64,000 nucleotides of DNA, from NCBI GenBank assembly GCA_030538605.1, contig JAUNTQ010000002.1:62001-126000 (forward strand), read 5' to 3'. Shown one piece after another: positions 41,798 through 50,052 of this stretch. The translations under genes were made by a program, and so were the position numbers. Source of the DNA: Pseudomonadota bacterium. GTDB taxonomy: Bacteria; Pseudomonadota; Gammaproteobacteria; Burkholderiales; Burkholderiaceae_C. The notes under the pieces were generated by a model. The model had not been told where the DNA came from, ran no database searches, and saw only the letters and a program-made list of their open reading frames with translations. Position 1 is the stretch's first letter, and the number at the start of each line of letters is the position of its first letter.

Positions 41798-42838
41798 ATG
41801 ACGGATGAGCAGGACGCGGGCGCAGCACCGCGGCTGCCTTGCGCGCCGGCCCGCGTGTTCGTGCTGGGCAACTACGTGCAGGCCTGCTGCTGGCGCGTGC
41901 CCCGGCTGCCGCAGACGGGCGAAACGCTGGCGGCACAGGGCTTCGGGGCCGAGCCGGGCGGCAAGGGACTGAACGTGGCGGTGGGCATGCAGCGCCTGGG
42001 CCTGGCGGTGGACACGCTCATCGGCTGCGGCCGCGACGCCGCCGGCGACGCGCTGCTGGCGCTGCTGGCGCGCGAGGGCATCGGCACGCGGCATGTGCAC
42101 CGCTTCGACGGGCCTTCGGGCTGGGGCGCGGGGCTGATCGGGCCGCAGGGCGAGAACATGATTGCCGTTTTTGCGGGTGCCAACGCCGCGCTGGGCCCGG
42201 CGCACGTGGCCGCTGCCCAGCCCACGCTGCAGGCGGCGCAACTGGTGTACGGGCAGCTGGAGACATCGCTCAGCGCCGTGCAGGCCGCCTTCGCGTGCGC
42301 GCACGCGGCGGGCGTGATGACGGTGCTGAACCTTTCGCCCTGGGGCGAGCTGCCCGCCCGCCTGCGCCAGTGCACGCACACGCTCATCGTCAACCAGACC
42401 GAAGGCGCGGCGCTGCTGGGCCTGCCCGCCGCCGCGCTGGCGGGCCATGCCTCAGCCAGCGCTCGTCACGCGCTGCTGCGGCTTGGGCACTTGCGCGCCG
42501 ACTGGCCCGCGCTGCGCCGCCTGGTGCTGACGCTGGGGGCGCAAGGCAGTGCGGGCATGGAATGGCAAGGGGCCGCAGCGCCGCAGGCGTGGCATGCGCC
42601 GGCCTGGCGCGTGCGCGCGGTGGACACCGTGGGCGCGGGCGATGCCTTTGCCAGCGGCTATGGCGCGGCGGTGCTGGCGGGCCGGGGGCTGGCCGAGGCG
42701 CTGTGCTGGGGCAATCTGTGCGGTGCGCACATGGTCAAGCGGCGCGGCGTGCTGGCCGCCTTGCCGGGGCGCGACTGGCTGCATGCGCGGCTGCGCCAGG
42801 CGGGCGCGCATGCGGCCTGCGCCGTGGGCAGCCTTTGA
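41798..42838 (+). CDS. PfkB-family carbohydrate kinase (ribokinase-like)
   Basis: 346 residues. PfkB signature 1 is in GAEPGGKGLNVAVGMQRLG and signature 2 is DTVGAGDAFASGYGAAVLAG, which contains the catalytic Asp. VLNLSPWGELP and NQTEGAALLG match ribokinase. A ~20-residue N-terminal extension precedes VFVLGNYVQACCWRVPRLPQ. The substrate is probably a sugar or nucleoside. No transporter or other sugar gene is adjacent; the GntR regulator downstream is convergent. Confidence 0.88.
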   Translation: MTDEQDAGAAPRLPCAPARVFVLGNYVQACCWRVPRLPQTGETLAAQGFGAEPGGKGLNVAVGMQRLGLAVDTLIGCGRDAAGDALLALLAREGIGTRHVHRFDGPSGWGAGLIGPQGENMIAVFAGANAALGPAHVAAAQPTLQAAQLVYGQLETSLSAVQAAFACAHAAGVMTVLNLSPWGELPARLRQCTHTLIVNQTEGAALLGLPAAALAGHASASARHALLRLGHLRADWPALRRLVLTLGAQGSAGMEWQGAAAPQAWHAPAWRVRAVDTVGAGDAFASGYGAAVLAGRGLAEALCWGNLCGAHMVKRRGVLAALPGRDWLHARLRQAGAHAACAVGSL

Positions 42839-42873
42839 CGGTCGGCAGAAAAAAGCAGGGCAGGGCGCGCGTA

Positions 42874-43674
42874 TCAGAGCGCCAGCTTCATGCGGTACAC
42901 ATAGGCATCGCCCCGGAACGTGCCTTCCACGTACTCGATGAGCTGCTCGCCGGGCGCGTAGGTGCGGCGCTTGAACAGCAGGCAGGGCTGCGGCACCTCA
43001 AGACCGAAGGCCTGCATTTCCGCCGATGTGCTTTCCACCGCTTCCACCGTCTGCTCGGCGTGCTGCACGACCACGCCGCAGTGCTCGCGCAAGAAGGCAT
43101 AGGCCGAGCCCTGGCCGTCCCAGTCGGCCAGCGCCGGGGCCGCGCCCAGGTCGTACCAGGCCACTTCGCGCGTCATGGGCACGTCATTGGCGGCGCGCAC
43201 GCGCACCACGTGCAGCAGCGGTGCGCCGGAGGGTCGCCCGAAGAGCGAGGCCATGGCGCGGTCGGTGGTGACGCGGCGCTCGAGCAACTGCGTGGAAGCG
43301 GCCATGCCCAGCTCCTGCATTTCCTGCGTGAAACCCTTGAGCCGGCCCAGCGGCGGCTGCGCGCGGCGCACCGCCTGCAACACGCTGCCCGCGCGCCCGC
43401 GCCCGGCCAGCATGCCGTCGCGGCGCAGCTCGTCGTAGCAGCGCTTGACCGTGACGCGGCTCACGCCCAGCGATTCGGCCAAATCGCGCTCGGCCGGAAA
43501 GGTGCTGCCTGGCACCAGCACGCCCGCATCCATCATGCTGTTCAACTGCTGAAAAAGCTGCCGCCACAAGGGGCCGGTGGCTGAGGTGCTGAGGGCAAGG
43601 CGGTCGAATGGGCCAGCCAGAGGGGTGGTTTCCGCCGGGGTTTTGGGTTCTGTCAGTGTGGAATTTTGTGTCAT
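42874..43674 (-). CDS. GntR/HutC-family transcriptional regulator
   Basis: 266 residues. The N-terminal winged helix is PLWRQLFQQLNSMMDAGVLV and FPAERDLAESLGVSRVTVKR. The C-terminal UTRA ligand domain has MTREVAWYDLG, YAFLREHCGV and LLFKRRTYAPGEQLIEYVEG. HutC-type regulators sense sugars, amino acids or phosphonates. The start is put at 43674; the longer frame has no match. It lies downstream of the acyl-CoA dehydrogenase pair on the same strand, past a terminator, so it is probably expressed separately. Confidence 0.9.
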   Translation of the reverse strand: MTQNSTLTEPKTPAETTPLAGPFDRLALSTSATGPLWRQLFQQLNSMMDAGVLVPGSTFPAERDLAESLGVSRVTVKRCYDELRRDGMLAGRGRAGSVLQAVRRAQPPLGRLKGFTQEMQELGMAASTQLLERRVTTDRAMASLFGRPSGAPLLHVVRVRAANDVPMTREVAWYDLGAAPALADWDGQGSAYAFLREHCGVVVQHAEQTVEAVESTSAEMQAFGLEVPQPCLLFKRRTYAPGEQLIEYVEGTFRGDAYVYRMKLAL

Positions 43675-43810
43675 GAATGTTGCCTTTCTTCGAAAGGTTA
43701 GCACCAATGAGATGCTGTTTGTGCAGGCGAGTTCTGTGAAACAGATGGGTTGACGCAAAAAAAGCGCATCCACCGCCGAAGCTGTGTGACCCAGGCAACG
43801 GGCAAGAAAA

Positions 43811-43831
43811 AGCCCGCTGATGCAGCGGGCT
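43811..43831 (-). terminator. Rho-independent terminator after the acyl-CoA dehydrogenase genes
   Basis: The stem AGCCCGCT/AGCGGGCT with a five-base loop is followed on the minus strand by TTTTTCTT. It lies about 60 bp past the stop at 43890. Confidence 0.85.
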
Positions 43832-43889
43832 GGCCGACCATGCGCCGCTGGTGCCAGCGGCGCATGCGCGCGTTTTCTTGAGCGCCCCG

Positions 43890-45005
43890 TCAGGCAAACA
43901 CGCCGGCTGATTCCGTCATGCGCTCGCTCACCTCGCCCAGGTGGTGCAGCGTGTCGCCGTAGGCCATCTCCAGCTGCGTCAGGCGCTTGAAGTAGTGGCT
44001 GCCGGCGTATTCGTCGGTCACGCCGATGCCGCCGTGCAGCTGCACCGCCTGCTGGCCGACAAAGCGCATCGACTGGCCCAGCTGCACCTTGGCGCGCGAG
44101 AGGGCCTGGCGGCGCTCGGCCTCATCGGCGCCCAGCTTCAGCGTGGCGTAGTAGCTCATGCTGCGCGCCAGCTCCAGCTGCATCTTCATGTCGGCCACGC
44201 GGTGGCGCAGGGCCTGGAAGGTGGCAATCGTCACGCCGAACTGCTTGCGCTGGTTCATGTAGTCCACCGTCATTTTCAGCAGCTGCTCCATCGTGCCCAC
44301 GCCTTCGGCGGAAGCGCAGGCGATGCCCACGTCGGCGGCCAGCGTCAGCGCGGCCAGGCCGTCCGCGGTGATGAGGGTGGCGGGGGCGCCGTCGAGCTTG
44401 ACGTCGGCGGCACGCGAGCCGTCTTGCGTGAGGTAGCCGCGCGTGCTCACGCCGGGGGCGGCGCGCTCGACCAGGAACAGCGCCAGCTGGCCGTCCAGCA
44501 GGGCGGGCACGACGAAGGCGTCGGCCTTGTCACCCGCAGGCACTACGTTTTTAAGAGCTGTCAGCGTATATCCGTTGGGCGCTGCTTCCGCTTTGGCTTC
44601 GCATTCGCCCAGGCGGTAGCGCGCCTTGCGCTCCTGGTGCGCCAGCACCACCAGCGCCTCGCCGCTGGCGATCCTGGGCAGCCAGGCTTGCTTGACGGCA
44701 TCGCTGCCGAAGCCCTGGATGGCGGCGCTGGTGACATAGGCCTGCGCCAGCGGCTCGGCCACGATGCCGCGGCCCAGCTCTTCGAGCACCACCATGGCCT
44801 CGACCGGGCCCATGCCCATGCCGCCGTAGGCTTCGTCGATGGTGATGCCGGTCAGGCCCAGCTCGGCCAGTGCGCCGTAGGTGTCGCGGTCAAAGCCGCC
44901 AGCGTCGACGGTCTTGCGGCGGCGCTCGAAGTCGTGGCTTTTTTCGACCCACTTGGCAACGGCGTCGCGCAGGGCCTGCTGGTCATCGGAAAAATCGAAA
45001 TCCAT
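43890..45005 (-). CDS. Acyl-CoA dehydrogenase, PimD-like small subunit
   Basis: 371 residues. The N-terminal helical domain DFDFSDDQQALRDAVAKWVE and the C-terminal FAD domain (RKQFGVTIATFQALRHRVAD, QLHGGIGVTDEY) are clear. The middle is less conserved than usual, as in small subunits of pimeloyl-CoA dehydrogenase-type heteromers. Around 44545 the codons for YTLTALKNVV contain CGCTGACAGCT sequence resembling a dispersed repeat arm. It follows the large-subunit gene by 18 bp. It likely acts in degradation of a dicarboxylic or long-chain acyl-CoA. Confidence 0.9.
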   Translation of the reverse strand: MDFDFSDDQQALRDAVAKWVEKSHDFERRRKTVDAGGFDRDTYGALAELGLTGITIDEAYGGMGMGPVEAMVVLEELGRGIVAEPLAQAYVTSAAIQGFGSDAVKQAWLPRIASGEALVVLAHQERKARYRLGECEAKAEAAPNGYTLTALKNVVPAGDKADAFVVPALLDGQLALFLVERAAPGVSTRGYLTQDGSRAADVKLDGAPATLITADGLAALTLAADVGIACASAEGVGTMEQLLKMTVDYMNQRKQFGVTIATFQALRHRVADMKMQLELARSMSYYATLKLGADEAERRQALSRAKVQLGQSMRFVGQQAVQLHGGIGVTDEYAGSHYFKRLTQLEMAYGDTLHHLGEVSERMTESAGVFA

Positions 45006-45023
45006 GTGCTTGTCTCCAGCGTT

Positions 45024-46232
45024 TCAGCCCAGAACGGTTTGGGCCACGATGTTGCGTTGCACTTCGTTGCTGCCGCCGTAGATGGTGGTCTTGCGGTAGT
45101 TGAAGTAGCTGGGCGCCAGCGTGGCGTTGGCCACTTCGCCGCCCGGAAAGCCTTGCAGCCCGGCGGCGGCAGCCTGGTCGCCCTGCCAGCCCGCGTCCAT
45201 CGCCTCTTCAATGAAGGGCAGGCTGTAGGGGCCTGCGGCCAGCATCATCAGCTCGGTGTAGCGCTGCTGGATCTCGCTGCCCTTGATCTTCAGCAAGCCG
45301 GCGATATCCAGCGAGTTCTTGCCCGACTTCTCGGCCGACAGCACGCGCAGCACCAGCATCTCCAGCGCCACCACGTCCACTTCGAGCAGGGCGATCTGGT
45401 CGCGAAAGCGCACGTCGTCATAGACGCCTTCGGCCTTGGCGATGCGCTTCAAACGCTCCAGCTCGCGCTTGGCGCGGTTCACGTCGGCGATGTTGGTGCG
45501 CTCGTGGCTCAGCAGGTGCTTGGCATACGTCCAGCCCTTGTTTTCTTCGCCGATCAGGTTCTCGGCGGGCACTTCGACGTTGTCGAAGAACACGTCGTTC
45601 ACCTCGCATTCGCCATCCAGCAGCTTGATGGGCCGCACGCTCACGCCGGGCGACTTCATGTCGATCAGCAGGAAGGAGATGCCGGTTTGCGGCTTGCCCT
45701 CGTTGCTGGTGCGCACCAGGTTGAACATCCAGTCGCCGTATTGGCCCAGCGTCGTCCAGGTCTTCTGGCCGTTGACGATGTACTTGTCGCCCTTGCGCTC
45801 GGCCTTGGTGCGCACGCTGGCCAGGTCAGACCCCGAGCCGGGTTCGCTATAGCCCTGACTCCACCACACATCGCCTGAGGCGATGCCGGGCAGAAAGCGC
45901 TTTTGCTGCTCGGCATTGCCAAAGGCCATGATGACCGGTGCCACCATCACCGGGCCAAAAGGCACGATGCGCGGCGCACCGGCCATGGCGCATTCTTCTT
46001 CAAACAAGTGCTTTTGCACCGCCGTCCAGCCCGGCCCGCCAAACTGCGCCGGCCAGCCATAGCCCAGCCAGCCCTTCTTGCCCAGAATCCTGGCCCATGT
46101 CTGCATGTCGTCGCGTGTCAGGCGCTGGGCCTTGTGCACCTTGGCGGCAATGTCGGCAGGCAGCGCGCCCTTGACCCAATCGCGAATCTCGTCGCGGAAT
46201 TTCAACTCTTCGGGGGTGAATGCCAGATCCAT
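45024..46232 (-). CDS. Acyl-CoA dehydrogenase, PimC-like large subunit
   Basis: 402 residues. It has the start MDLAFTPEELKFRDEIRDWV, QGYSEPGSGSDLASVRTKAE (FAD/substrate loop), KTWTTLGQYGDWMFNLVRT, FDNVEVPAENLIGEENKGWT and the C-terminal TIYGGSNEVQRNIVAQ, all standard for this family and especially PimC-type large subunits. First gene of a two-gene operon. The electron acceptor would be an ETF, not encoded here. Confidence 0.92.
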   Translation of the reverse strand: MDLAFTPEELKFRDEIRDWVKGALPADIAAKVHKAQRLTRDDMQTWARILGKKGWLGYGWPAQFGGPGWTAVQKHLFEEECAMAGAPRIVPFGPVMVAPVIMAFGNAEQQKRFLPGIASGDVWWSQGYSEPGSGSDLASVRTKAERKGDKYIVNGQKTWTTLGQYGDWMFNLVRTSNEGKPQTGISFLLIDMKSPGVSVRPIKLLDGECEVNDVFFDNVEVPAENLIGEENKGWTYAKHLLSHERTNIADVNRAKRELERLKRIAKAEGVYDDVRFRDQIALLEVDVVALEMLVLRVLSAEKSGKNSLDIAGLLKIKGSEIQQRYTELMMLAAGPYSLPFIEEAMDAGWQGDQAAAAGLQGFPGGEVANATLAPSYFNYRKTTIYGGSNEVQRNIVAQTVLG

Positions 46233-46322
46233 GCAATGCGTCTCCTTAGCGGGAGCGTGTTTTTAGCATGGGCATGGTCTTGGCTCCGTCCGTTAGGCGA
46301 CATGGTGCCGCGGAGCGCACGT

Positions 46323-46370
46323 TCAGTTGGCCGCCTTGAAGCCCAGCAGGGAGGTGAGTTTGTCCAGCAT
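46323..46370 (-). pseudogene. Truncated third copy of the duplicated immunity-like gene
   Basis: Encodes MLDKLTSLLGFKAAN followed by a stop, nearly identical to the start of the gene at 46431-47165. The preceding ~60 bases (to about 46430) are also nearly identical to the spacer at 47166-47225. The start codons at 47960, 47165 and 46370 are spaced exactly 795 bp apart, so this is the stump of a third tandem unit whose remainder has been lost. Confidence 0.85.
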
Positions 46371-46430
46371 GGTGGAGAACTTCAAAAATCGCAGCTGCTG
46401 GCGCTGTATTGACAGGCGGTCAAGGTGTTT

Positions 46431-47165
46431 TTATTCACCATCCTCGCCTTCGCGGATCGGGTAGCGCAGGGCTTTCTCGCGCCAGGGGTTGATGTAATCG
46501 CCGTTCAGGCCATATCGCACCACGTTGCGCCACGGGTGATCGGGCAATTGGTAGTTGTAATACTCGGATTGCCAAATACGGGTAACGAACTGCTTTTCCA
46601 GATCAATCAGAAACGGCTCGGTATGTCTGCCCACCGGGTCGGCCTTGAGCACCACACGCCGGGCGCTCCCCATGTCGTCCTTCAGATTGACCTTGCTCAA
46701 ATCCAACCCCCAGCGCCAGTCTGGGTTGCCACGGCGGATGACCTCGCCAAACAGAATGGCCATGTCCATCGCCATCGACAAGGCGATGTGCGCGGCGTCG
46801 CGCGGCAGGCTGACCCAGCGTGTGGCACCCCATTCAGGCTGGGCAATGGCAGGCCACTCACGCATGGCCCACGCATTGAGCGCATCGGCCAGGGCCGGGC
46901 CGTGGGCCATCGGCTCGGCCAGCGCAGGCGCGGTGTCGATGCCTGCGCGCTGTCGCACCAGGCCGCTGATGAGGGCCAGGCGTTCGTCGCGGTGGGCCAA
47001 TAGCCAGTCCAGGTTTTCCTGGGCTTGCAGCACGCTCAGCTTGTGTTTTGAGCCGGGGTGCGGCAGCCCATAGGGCGAGTAATCGGCCAGGGCCTGCGCC
47101 AGCCCGCTCGCGGGCGGGGCGCTGGCCCGCTTGAAGCCCAGCAGGGAGGCAAGTTTGTCCAGCAT
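46431..47165 (-). CDS. Immunity-like protein, tandem copy 2
   Basis: 244 residues from the ATG at 47165; a TTG at 47180 is possible but less consistent with copy 1. The family is not recognised. It has no signal peptide or membrane segment, so it is cytoplasmic. Compared with copy 1 (47226-47960) most of the protein is nearly identical (QENLDWLL, HRDERLALIS, AHIALSMA and ADPVGRH), but residues ~197-232 differ strongly (EKQFVTRIWQSEYYNYQ against EDIVAGRLQDPKPYFYQ). Such a pattern is what duplicated immunity genes with shifting specificity would show. Located downstream of a putative nuclease toxin gene. Confidence 0.75.
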   Translation of the reverse strand: MLDKLASLLGFKRASAPPASGLAQALADYSPYGLPHPGSKHKLSVLQAQENLDWLLAHRDERLALISGLVRQRAGIDTAPALAEPMAHGPALADALNAWAMREWPAIAQPEWGATRWVSLPRDAAHIALSMAMDMAILFGEVIRRGNPDWRWGLDLSKVNLKDDMGSARRVVLKADPVGRHTEPFLIDLEKQFVTRIWQSEYYNYQLPDHPWRNVVRYGLNGDYINPWREKALRYPIREGEDGE

Positions 47166-47225
47166 GGTGGAGAACTTCAAAAATCGCAGCTGCTGGCGCT
47201 GTATCGACAGGCGGTCGAGGTGTTC

Positions 47226-47960
47226 TTATTCACCATTCTCGCCTTCGCGGATCGGGTAGAGCAGGGCTTTCTCGCGCCAGCTTGCCATGTGGTCGCCGCG
47301 TAGTCCTTGCGCCACAGTTTTGAGCCAAGGGTGATCGGGTAGTTGATAGAAATATGGCTTGGGGTCTTGGAGACGACCAGCGACGATGTCTTCGAGGTCG
47401 ATGAGAAAAGGTTCAACGTGCCGCCCCACTGGATCGGCCTTTAGCACCACACGTCGGGCGCTCATCATGTCGTCCTTCAGATTGACCTTCGTCATATCCA
47501 GCCCCCAGCGCCAGTCGGGGTTGCCACGGCGGATGACCTCGCCGAACAGGATCGCCATGTCCACGGCCATCGACAAGGCGATGTGCGCTGCGTCGCGCGG
47601 CAGATCCACCCATCGGGTGGCACCCCACTCGGGTCGGGCAATGGCAGGCCACTCACGCATGGCCCAGGCGTTGAGCGCATCGGCCAGCGCGGGGCCATAG
47701 GCCATCGGCTCGGCCAGCGCGGGTGCGGTGTCGATGCCGGCGCGCCGTTGCACCAGGTCGCTGATGAGGGCCAGGCGCTCGTCGCGGTGGGTCAATAGCC
47801 AGTCCAGGTTTTCCTGGGCTTGGGTTGGGCTTACGCTTTTGCCGTAGCCCGGATGGGGCAGCCCATAGGGCGGGTAATCGGCCAGGGCCTGCGCCAGCCC
47901 GCTCGCGGGCGGGGCGCTGGCGGGCTGGCGGCCGAACAGGGATTTGAGTTTTTCAAACAT
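47226..47960 (-). CDS. Immunity-like protein, tandem copy 1
   Basis: 244 residues, the copy next to the toxin gene (65 bp downstream of its stop). It starts MFEKLKSLFGRQPASAPPAS, where copy 2 has MLDKLASLLGFKRASAPPAS. It is rich in Trp and Pro, with GNPDWRWGLDMTKVNLKDD and FYQLPDHPW. No transport signal is present, matching a toxin predicted to act on cytoplasmic nucleic acid. The role as immunity protein is inferred from position, duplication and divergence only; a chaperone for the toxin is an alternative. Confidence 0.75.
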   Translation of the reverse strand: MFEKLKSLFGRQPASAPPASGLAQALADYPPYGLPHPGYGKSVSPTQAQENLDWLLTHRDERLALISDLVQRRAGIDTAPALAEPMAYGPALADALNAWAMREWPAIARPEWGATRWVDLPRDAAHIALSMAVDMAILFGEVIRRGNPDWRWGLDMTKVNLKDDMMSARRVVLKADPVGRHVEPFLIDLEDIVAGRLQDPKPYFYQLPDHPWLKTVAQGLRGDHMASWREKALLYPIREGENGE

Positions 47961-48025
47961 GGCGGCATCCTACGAGGCAGGGGCGTGCGCGTGCCAGCCT
48001 GTCGGGTTGCCGCGTCGCGTGCCGT

Positions 48026-49243
48026 TCAGAACCAGCTTTTGACGGTGTTGAACAGCCCGCGCCCGGCCATGTCGCCGCCCACGCCGCCAGCGATGGCGCC
48101 AATGACGCCGCCCACCACGGTGCCGACGCCCGGAAAAATGGCGGTGCCGATGGCCATGCCCGCCGATGCGCCGCCCCAGGCACCCAGGCCGCCGCCAGCC
48201 AGGCCGCTGAGCGAGCGGCCGGTGTTCTCGCCGACTTGGTGGCCATCGGCCCGGAACGACTGGCCGACTTCCAGTGCGCCCAGGGCCACGCCCAGCGGAC
48301 GGGCCACGCGACCCACGTTGTGCAGGGTGGCGCCGCTGCGGCTGAGGCCCTGGCCGGCTTCTTCCATCGCCAGCCCGGCCTGGCGGGCGGCGCGGTTGTG
48401 GCGCAGCTCCAGCCCGTCGTGCGCGGCCTGCGAGCGGGTGAGGTCGTTCAGGCCGGCGCGGCCCGTTTTCACTTCCACGTCAACGCGCTGGCTCATGCGC
48501 GGATCGGCGGCGGGGATGTCGGCGCGCACGTCGACGATGCGCGCGCCGCCGTGAATCGGCACCTGCTGCTGCACCCGGTTGCCTGGCGCGCGGCGGTATT
48601 CGTCGACCACCGCGTTTTCGGCCAGGCGGGCGTTGTGGTTGTTGGCGACGCCGCTGGAGATGCCTTGGCCTTTGCCGATGGAGCCTGGGGGAGGGGGTTT
48701 GATGTCGTCAGAGGGAATCAATCCTTGTTGTCGCAACAGATCTTGAAGTCCGTCGGTAAAACCGGCTTTGCCCGTCCACTCACTCACCGTCGGCTGCCAA
48801 ATCTTGCTCAAGACCGGGTTGTCGATCAGCTTCTGCGCGCCCTGCTGCGTCACCGCTGCGCCCTGGGTCATGAGGTCCTGGCCGGCACCCATGGCGCGCC
48901 GCCCGCCTTCCACGGCGATGCCGGGCGCGCCGAACGTGGAAAAGGCTTGCGGCCCCTGGGCAGGCTCTGGCTGGCGCAGCGCCTCGTTGAAGCGCGACAG
49001 CTCACCAATGCGCCCCTGGCCGATCAAGGCTGCTTCGATGGCCGATTGCGCCTCGCTGGCCGATTCGGGCTGGGCCGCGCGCGCCTCCTTGATCCACTGG
49101 GCCAGCCGGCTCGCGTCGATCTGCCCGCTTTGCGGGTTGCGCGCCTGCTCGATCAACGCAGCGCCGTTTTGCGCCGCGTCAGGTGACGCCGATCGTGTGG
49201 GCGAGGGACTGGCGGCGCGGGAAGGGGCTGTGGTGGCGGTCAT
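48026..49243 (-). CDS. Putative nuclease toxin with PD-(D/E)xK-like core and C-terminal glycine zipper
   Basis: 405 residues from the ATG at 49243. The N-terminus is Ala/Ser/Pro-rich, like that of the metallopeptidase effector at 16233-18077 (both begin MTA), with no signal peptide. A helical region (residues ~40-95) is followed by a Pro linker near 185. A nuclease-like core has Glu209 in RLAENAVVDEYRR, Asp238 in RIVDVRAD, RVDVEVKTGRAGL (Glu257, Lys259) and a downstream Gln272 in RSQAAHDG. Residues ~345-394 form a glycine-rich hydrophobic segment (GTAIFPGVGTVVGGVIGAIA) that could help membrane passage. Two immunity-like genes follow. Export system unknown. Confidence 0.72.
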   Translation of the reverse strand: MTATTAPSRAASPSPTRSASPDAAQNGAALIEQARNPQSGQIDASRLAQWIKEARAAQPESASEAQSAIEAALIGQGRIGELSRFNEALRQPEPAQGPQAFSTFGAPGIAVEGGRRAMGAGQDLMTQGAAVTQQGAQKLIDNPVLSKIWQPTVSEWTGKAGFTDGLQDLLRQQGLIPSDDIKPPPPGSIGKGQGISSGVANNHNARLAENAVVDEYRRAPGNRVQQQVPIHGGARIVDVRADIPAADPRMSQRVDVEVKTGRAGLNDLTRSQAAHDGLELRHNRAARQAGLAMEEAGQGLSRSGATLHNVGRVARPLGVALGALEVGQSFRADGHQVGENTGRSLSGLAGGGLGAWGGASAGMAIGTAIFPGVGTVVGGVIGAIAGGVGGDMAGRGLFNTVKSWF

Positions 49244-49299
49244 GGCAGCAATCCGTTGGGTTGATTGGTCGCCATTGCAGCGCAATGTCTTGCGTCTGC

Positions 49300-49331
49300 C
49301 TACTCGGATCGTTACCGATGGGAGCGTTACT
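49300..49331 (-). promoter_or_regulatory. 32-bp effector-type promoter motif, copy 2
   Basis: On the minus strand AGTAACGCTCCCATC then GGTAACGATCCGAGTAG, again with a 15-bp period. It matches the motif at 18322-18353 at about 20 of 32 positions (GnAACGnT, CC, GG, AACGAT, CG and TAG conserved). It ends 57 bp before the toxin start codon. Confidence 0.6.
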
Positions 49332-49361
49332 GCTAAACGAAAGTACGTGTTCTCGTTGCCC

Positions 49362-50027
49362 TCAGCGCGGTGTCAGGCCCAGCTCATCACACAGCCGCGC
49401 CACCGTGGCGCGCAGCGCGGCCACTTCGGCCTCCAGCGCGGATATGCGGTCATTTTGGCTGTCAGCGCTTTCCTCGCTTGCGCTGGCAGCTATCGAATCA
49501 TGAGAATCCACCACCTCCACCGGCCCGCACAGCAGCTGCGCCCAGCGCGGCTCGCGCGCGCCGGGTGCGCGCGGCAGCAGCACGGCCAGCGGGCCGCCCT
49601 TGTCTGGCGTGCGCTCGGCCAGCTCGTTCAGAAAGCCCTCGACCGACGAGATGTCGGCAAAGCGGTGCCAGCGCTCGGCGTTGATGCGCAACTCGGCCGC
49701 CGTTTGCGGGCCGCGCAGCATCAAGAGGCCCAGCAGCGCGGCGGCCTGATCGGGCACGCCCAGCACGCGCTGGAAGTTGTGCTCGTACTTCGCCACGCGG
49801 CTGCCGTGCGATTCGATCACCAGGCTCAGGCGCTTCAGGTCATCCAGCGCGGCTTGCGCCTCGGGCTCGGTCACGGCCATCACCGGCTCGCGGCTGGTCT
49901 TCTGGTTGCAGCCGGTCACGATGAGGTTGAGCGACAGCGGGTAGGTGTCGGGCACGGTGCGGGCTTTTTCCATCAGCGTGGCCAGCACGCGGGCTTCGAG
50001 GGGGGTGAGAGGGCGGATCAGGCTCAT
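49362..50027 (-). CDS. yceH: YceH/DUF480 family protein
   Basis: 221 residues. The winged-helix pair typical of YceH is clear: [40 protein letters not shown], and [22 protein letters not shown]-terminal coiled coil ([20 protein letters not shown]) ends the protein. Between them, codons for about [17 protein letters not shown] coincide with a palindromic sequence (49452-49498) resembling a dispersed repeat. Function is unknown, probably DNA binding. Divergent from purN. Confidence 0.9.
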   Translation of the reverse strand: MSLIRPLTPLEARVLATLMEKARTVPDTYPLSLNLIVTGCNQKTSREPVMAVTEPEAQAALDDLKRLSLVIESHGSRVAKYEHNFQRVLGVPDQAAALLGLLMLRGPQTAAELRINAERWHRFADISSVEGFLNELAERTPDKGGPLAVLLPRAPGAREPRWAQLLCGPVEVVDSHDSIAASASEESADSQNDRISALEAEVAALRATVARLCDELGLTPR

Positions 50028-50052
50028 GCGGGCAAGGATAATCGCGCCCGCC

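Noticed and set aside
44530..44610. Repeat arm inside the small acyl-CoA dehydrogenase gene
   Set aside because: CGCTGACAGCT resembles a repeat arm, but the encoded segment aligns normally with the family; too short to support capture.
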